A stretch of DNA of 64,000 bases from NCBI GenBank assembly GCA_964461435.1, contig CAYWUI010000002.1, positions 75,928-139,927 of the forward strand, in the 5' to 3' direction. Source of the DNA: G020354785 sp964461435 (GTDB lineage: Bacteria > Bacteroidota > Bacteroidia > Bacteroidales > UBA10428). The notes beneath the pieces were generated by a model that searched no databases, was not told the origin of the DNA, and worked only from the letters and a program-made list of their open reading frames with translations. Every line of letters starts with the position of its first letter. The stretch's first letter is position 1. Made by a program: the position numbers and the translations under genes. This document shows positions 63,444 to 64,000 of the stretch, piece after piece.

Positions 63444-63478
63444 TTTGAAATTTTATCGGCAAATTAATTGTATATTTG
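63444..63478 (+). promoter_or_regulatory. Promoter for the CAU tRNA
   Basis: TTTG at 63444-63447 and TATATTTG at 63471-63478 fit the Bacteroidota -33 and -7 elements with a 23-base spacer. Transcription would begin near 63483, about 40 bases before the tRNA. Confidence 0.6.
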
Positions 63479-63521
63479 TTTACAATTATTTATTATTGCA
63501 AACTTTTTCAGGATTGATACC

Positions 63522-63595
63522 GGACCCTTAGCTCAGCTGGTCAGAGCACCTGACTCATAATCAGGGGGTCGCTGGTTCGAGCCCAGCAGGGTCCA
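63522..63595 (+). tRNA. tRNA with CAU anticodon (probably tRNA-Ile2, else elongator tRNA-Met)
   Basis: The 74-base cloverleaf is complete: acceptor GGACCCT/AGGGTCC, D-stem GCTC/GAGC, anticodon stem CCTGA/TCAGG with loop CTCATAA, T-stem GCTGG/CCAGC with TTCGAGC loop and discriminator A. The 3' CCA is not encoded. A CAU anticodon can mean methionine or, after lysidine modification, isoleucine AUA. The C4-G69 and C5-G68 pairs and overall likeness to E. coli tRNA-Ile2 favour isoleucine. Confidence 0.92.
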
Positions 63596-63606
63596 CAAAA
63601 AAGGGG

Positions 63607-63643
63607 GACAGCGCCCATATTTTTGGGTCGCTGTCTCTTTTTT
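63607..63643 (+). terminator. Terminator after the tRNA
   Basis: GACAGCG at 63607-63613 pairs with CGCTGTC at 63629-63635, extended by CCC/GGG with one bulged T and an 8-base loop, and is followed by TCTTTTTT. It lies 12 bases beyond the tRNA. Confidence 0.85.
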
Positions 63644-63761
63644 AGTTGCATCTATAATTTCGGCTGCATTTTAGCTAGTATGGAAAATTTGGACTATCTT
63701 TATAAAAAGTTTATACTGCAACAATCATTTCTCATTTTTCCCGAGTTTAATCCCCATAATT

Positions 63762-64000
63762 ATGAAAATTGCGTATATTGGAACATACCCCCCCAGGGAA
63801 TGTGGTATTGGGACCTTTACCAGGAACTTACTAAAATCTATGGATAACAATAATGGAGTAAAAAGGGATCCTGTGGAAAGATTCGTTATCGCCATTAATG
63901 ATTATGAACAGACCTATGATTATCCCGGGGAAGTAAAGTTAACAGTCAGACAGGAGCATCAGCGGGACTATATAAAGGCAGCAAAATTTATTAATATCAG
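63762..64000 (+). CDS. Family 4 glycosyltransferase (N-terminal part, cut by window edge)
   Basis: From the ATG at 63762 the frame is open for 79 codons to the edge. The start MKIAYIGTYPPRECGIGTFT is the N-terminal Rossmann strand and glycine-rich loop typical of GT4 glycosyltransferases of Bacteroidota polysaccharide loci. Only the first fifth is visible, so the sugar donor and acceptor cannot be told. Confidence 0.75.
   Translation, partial: MKIAYIGTYPPRECGIGTFTRNLLKSMDNNNGVKRDPVERFVIAINDYEQTYDYPGEVKLTVRQEHQRDYIKAAKFINI

Noticed and set aside
63623..63847. 74-residue plus-strand open frame between the tRNA and the window end
   Set aside because: It begins inside the tRNA terminator and overlaps the glycosyltransferase start in a different frame; the glycosyltransferase frame has clear family motifs and this one has none.

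Overview
The window looks like chromosomal DNA of a Bacteroidota bacterium, most likely in or near Bacteroidales. The evidence is a PorP/GldK-GldL-GldM-GldN type IX secretion locus, families largely confined to this phylum (DUF4270, DUF4834, DUF5723, an HU-CCDC81/SPOR protein), an AT-rich base composition, no clear Shine-Dalgarno sites, and TAnnTTTG-type -7 promoter boxes. The genus cannot be fixed from this sequence alone. Almost all of it is ordinary core genome. I found no prophage, transposase, CRISPR array or rRNA operon.

Layout. 1-5800: an edge-truncated zinc peptidase, pgk, proC, a cysteine pair (serine acetyltransferase and cysteine synthase), a DUF502 membrane protein and a YjbR-family protein. 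5900-7600: a small accessory island with an AAA/DUF4143 ATPase behind two tandem palindromes, and a broken chimeric gene that carries a second copy of part of the YjbR gene. 7600-12900: YraN, LD-carboxypeptidase, metG, a methyltransferase and an HU-CCDC81/SPOR protein. 13000-17000: four sugar-nucleotide genes (WbpE-like, WbpD-like, galE, rfbB). 17000-24400: glmS, a DUF4270 lipoprotein and a truncated GT5 glycogen-synthase-like protein, divergent from panC, panD, a heptose-phosphate adenylyltransferase and radA. 24400-30350: PBP1A, topA and a ureohydrolase-fold protein that has lost metal ligands. 30600-36560: the type IX secretion operon porP-gldK-L-M-N, ended by a strong bidirectional terminator shared with manC. 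37870-45750: MlaE/MlaF transporter genes and a set of envelope proteins. 45900-50060: ung with an orphan HAD fragment, a beta-helix-like repeat protein, an SGNH hydrolase that seems to lack its catalytic His, and an HD protein. 50060-56000: an aldolase, a chorismate mutase, two small overlapping genes, purine nucleoside phosphorylase, DUF547 and a second DUF3352 protein. 56180-60760: fcl, gmd, WbpB-like and WbpA-like genes. 60800-64000: a HAD phosphatase, mtnA-mtnP, a CAU tRNA and the start of a family 4 glycosyltransferase.

How the genes work together. The strongest theme is cell-surface building. ManC, Gmd and Fcl together form a route to GDP-L-fucose. WbpA-like and WbpB-like (59-61 kb) plus WbpE-like and WbpD-like (13-15 kb) together cover the route from UDP-GlcNAc to a UDP-2,3-diacetamido-uronate, split over two loci. 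GalE, RfbB, GlmS and the heptose adenylyltransferase supply further precursors. PBP1A, LD-carboxypeptidase and a SPOR protein act on peptidoglycan, and the GldKLMN machine exports proteins across the outer membrane.

I saw no convincing wholly new system. The items most worth a second look are the tandem operator-like palindromes before the ATPase, the metal-ligand-poor ureohydrolase between topA and the secretion operon, the SGNH protein lacking its DxxH segment, the two DUF3352 paralogues with different C-terminal modules, and the truncated GT5 protein conserved in form but without the usual catalytic elements.
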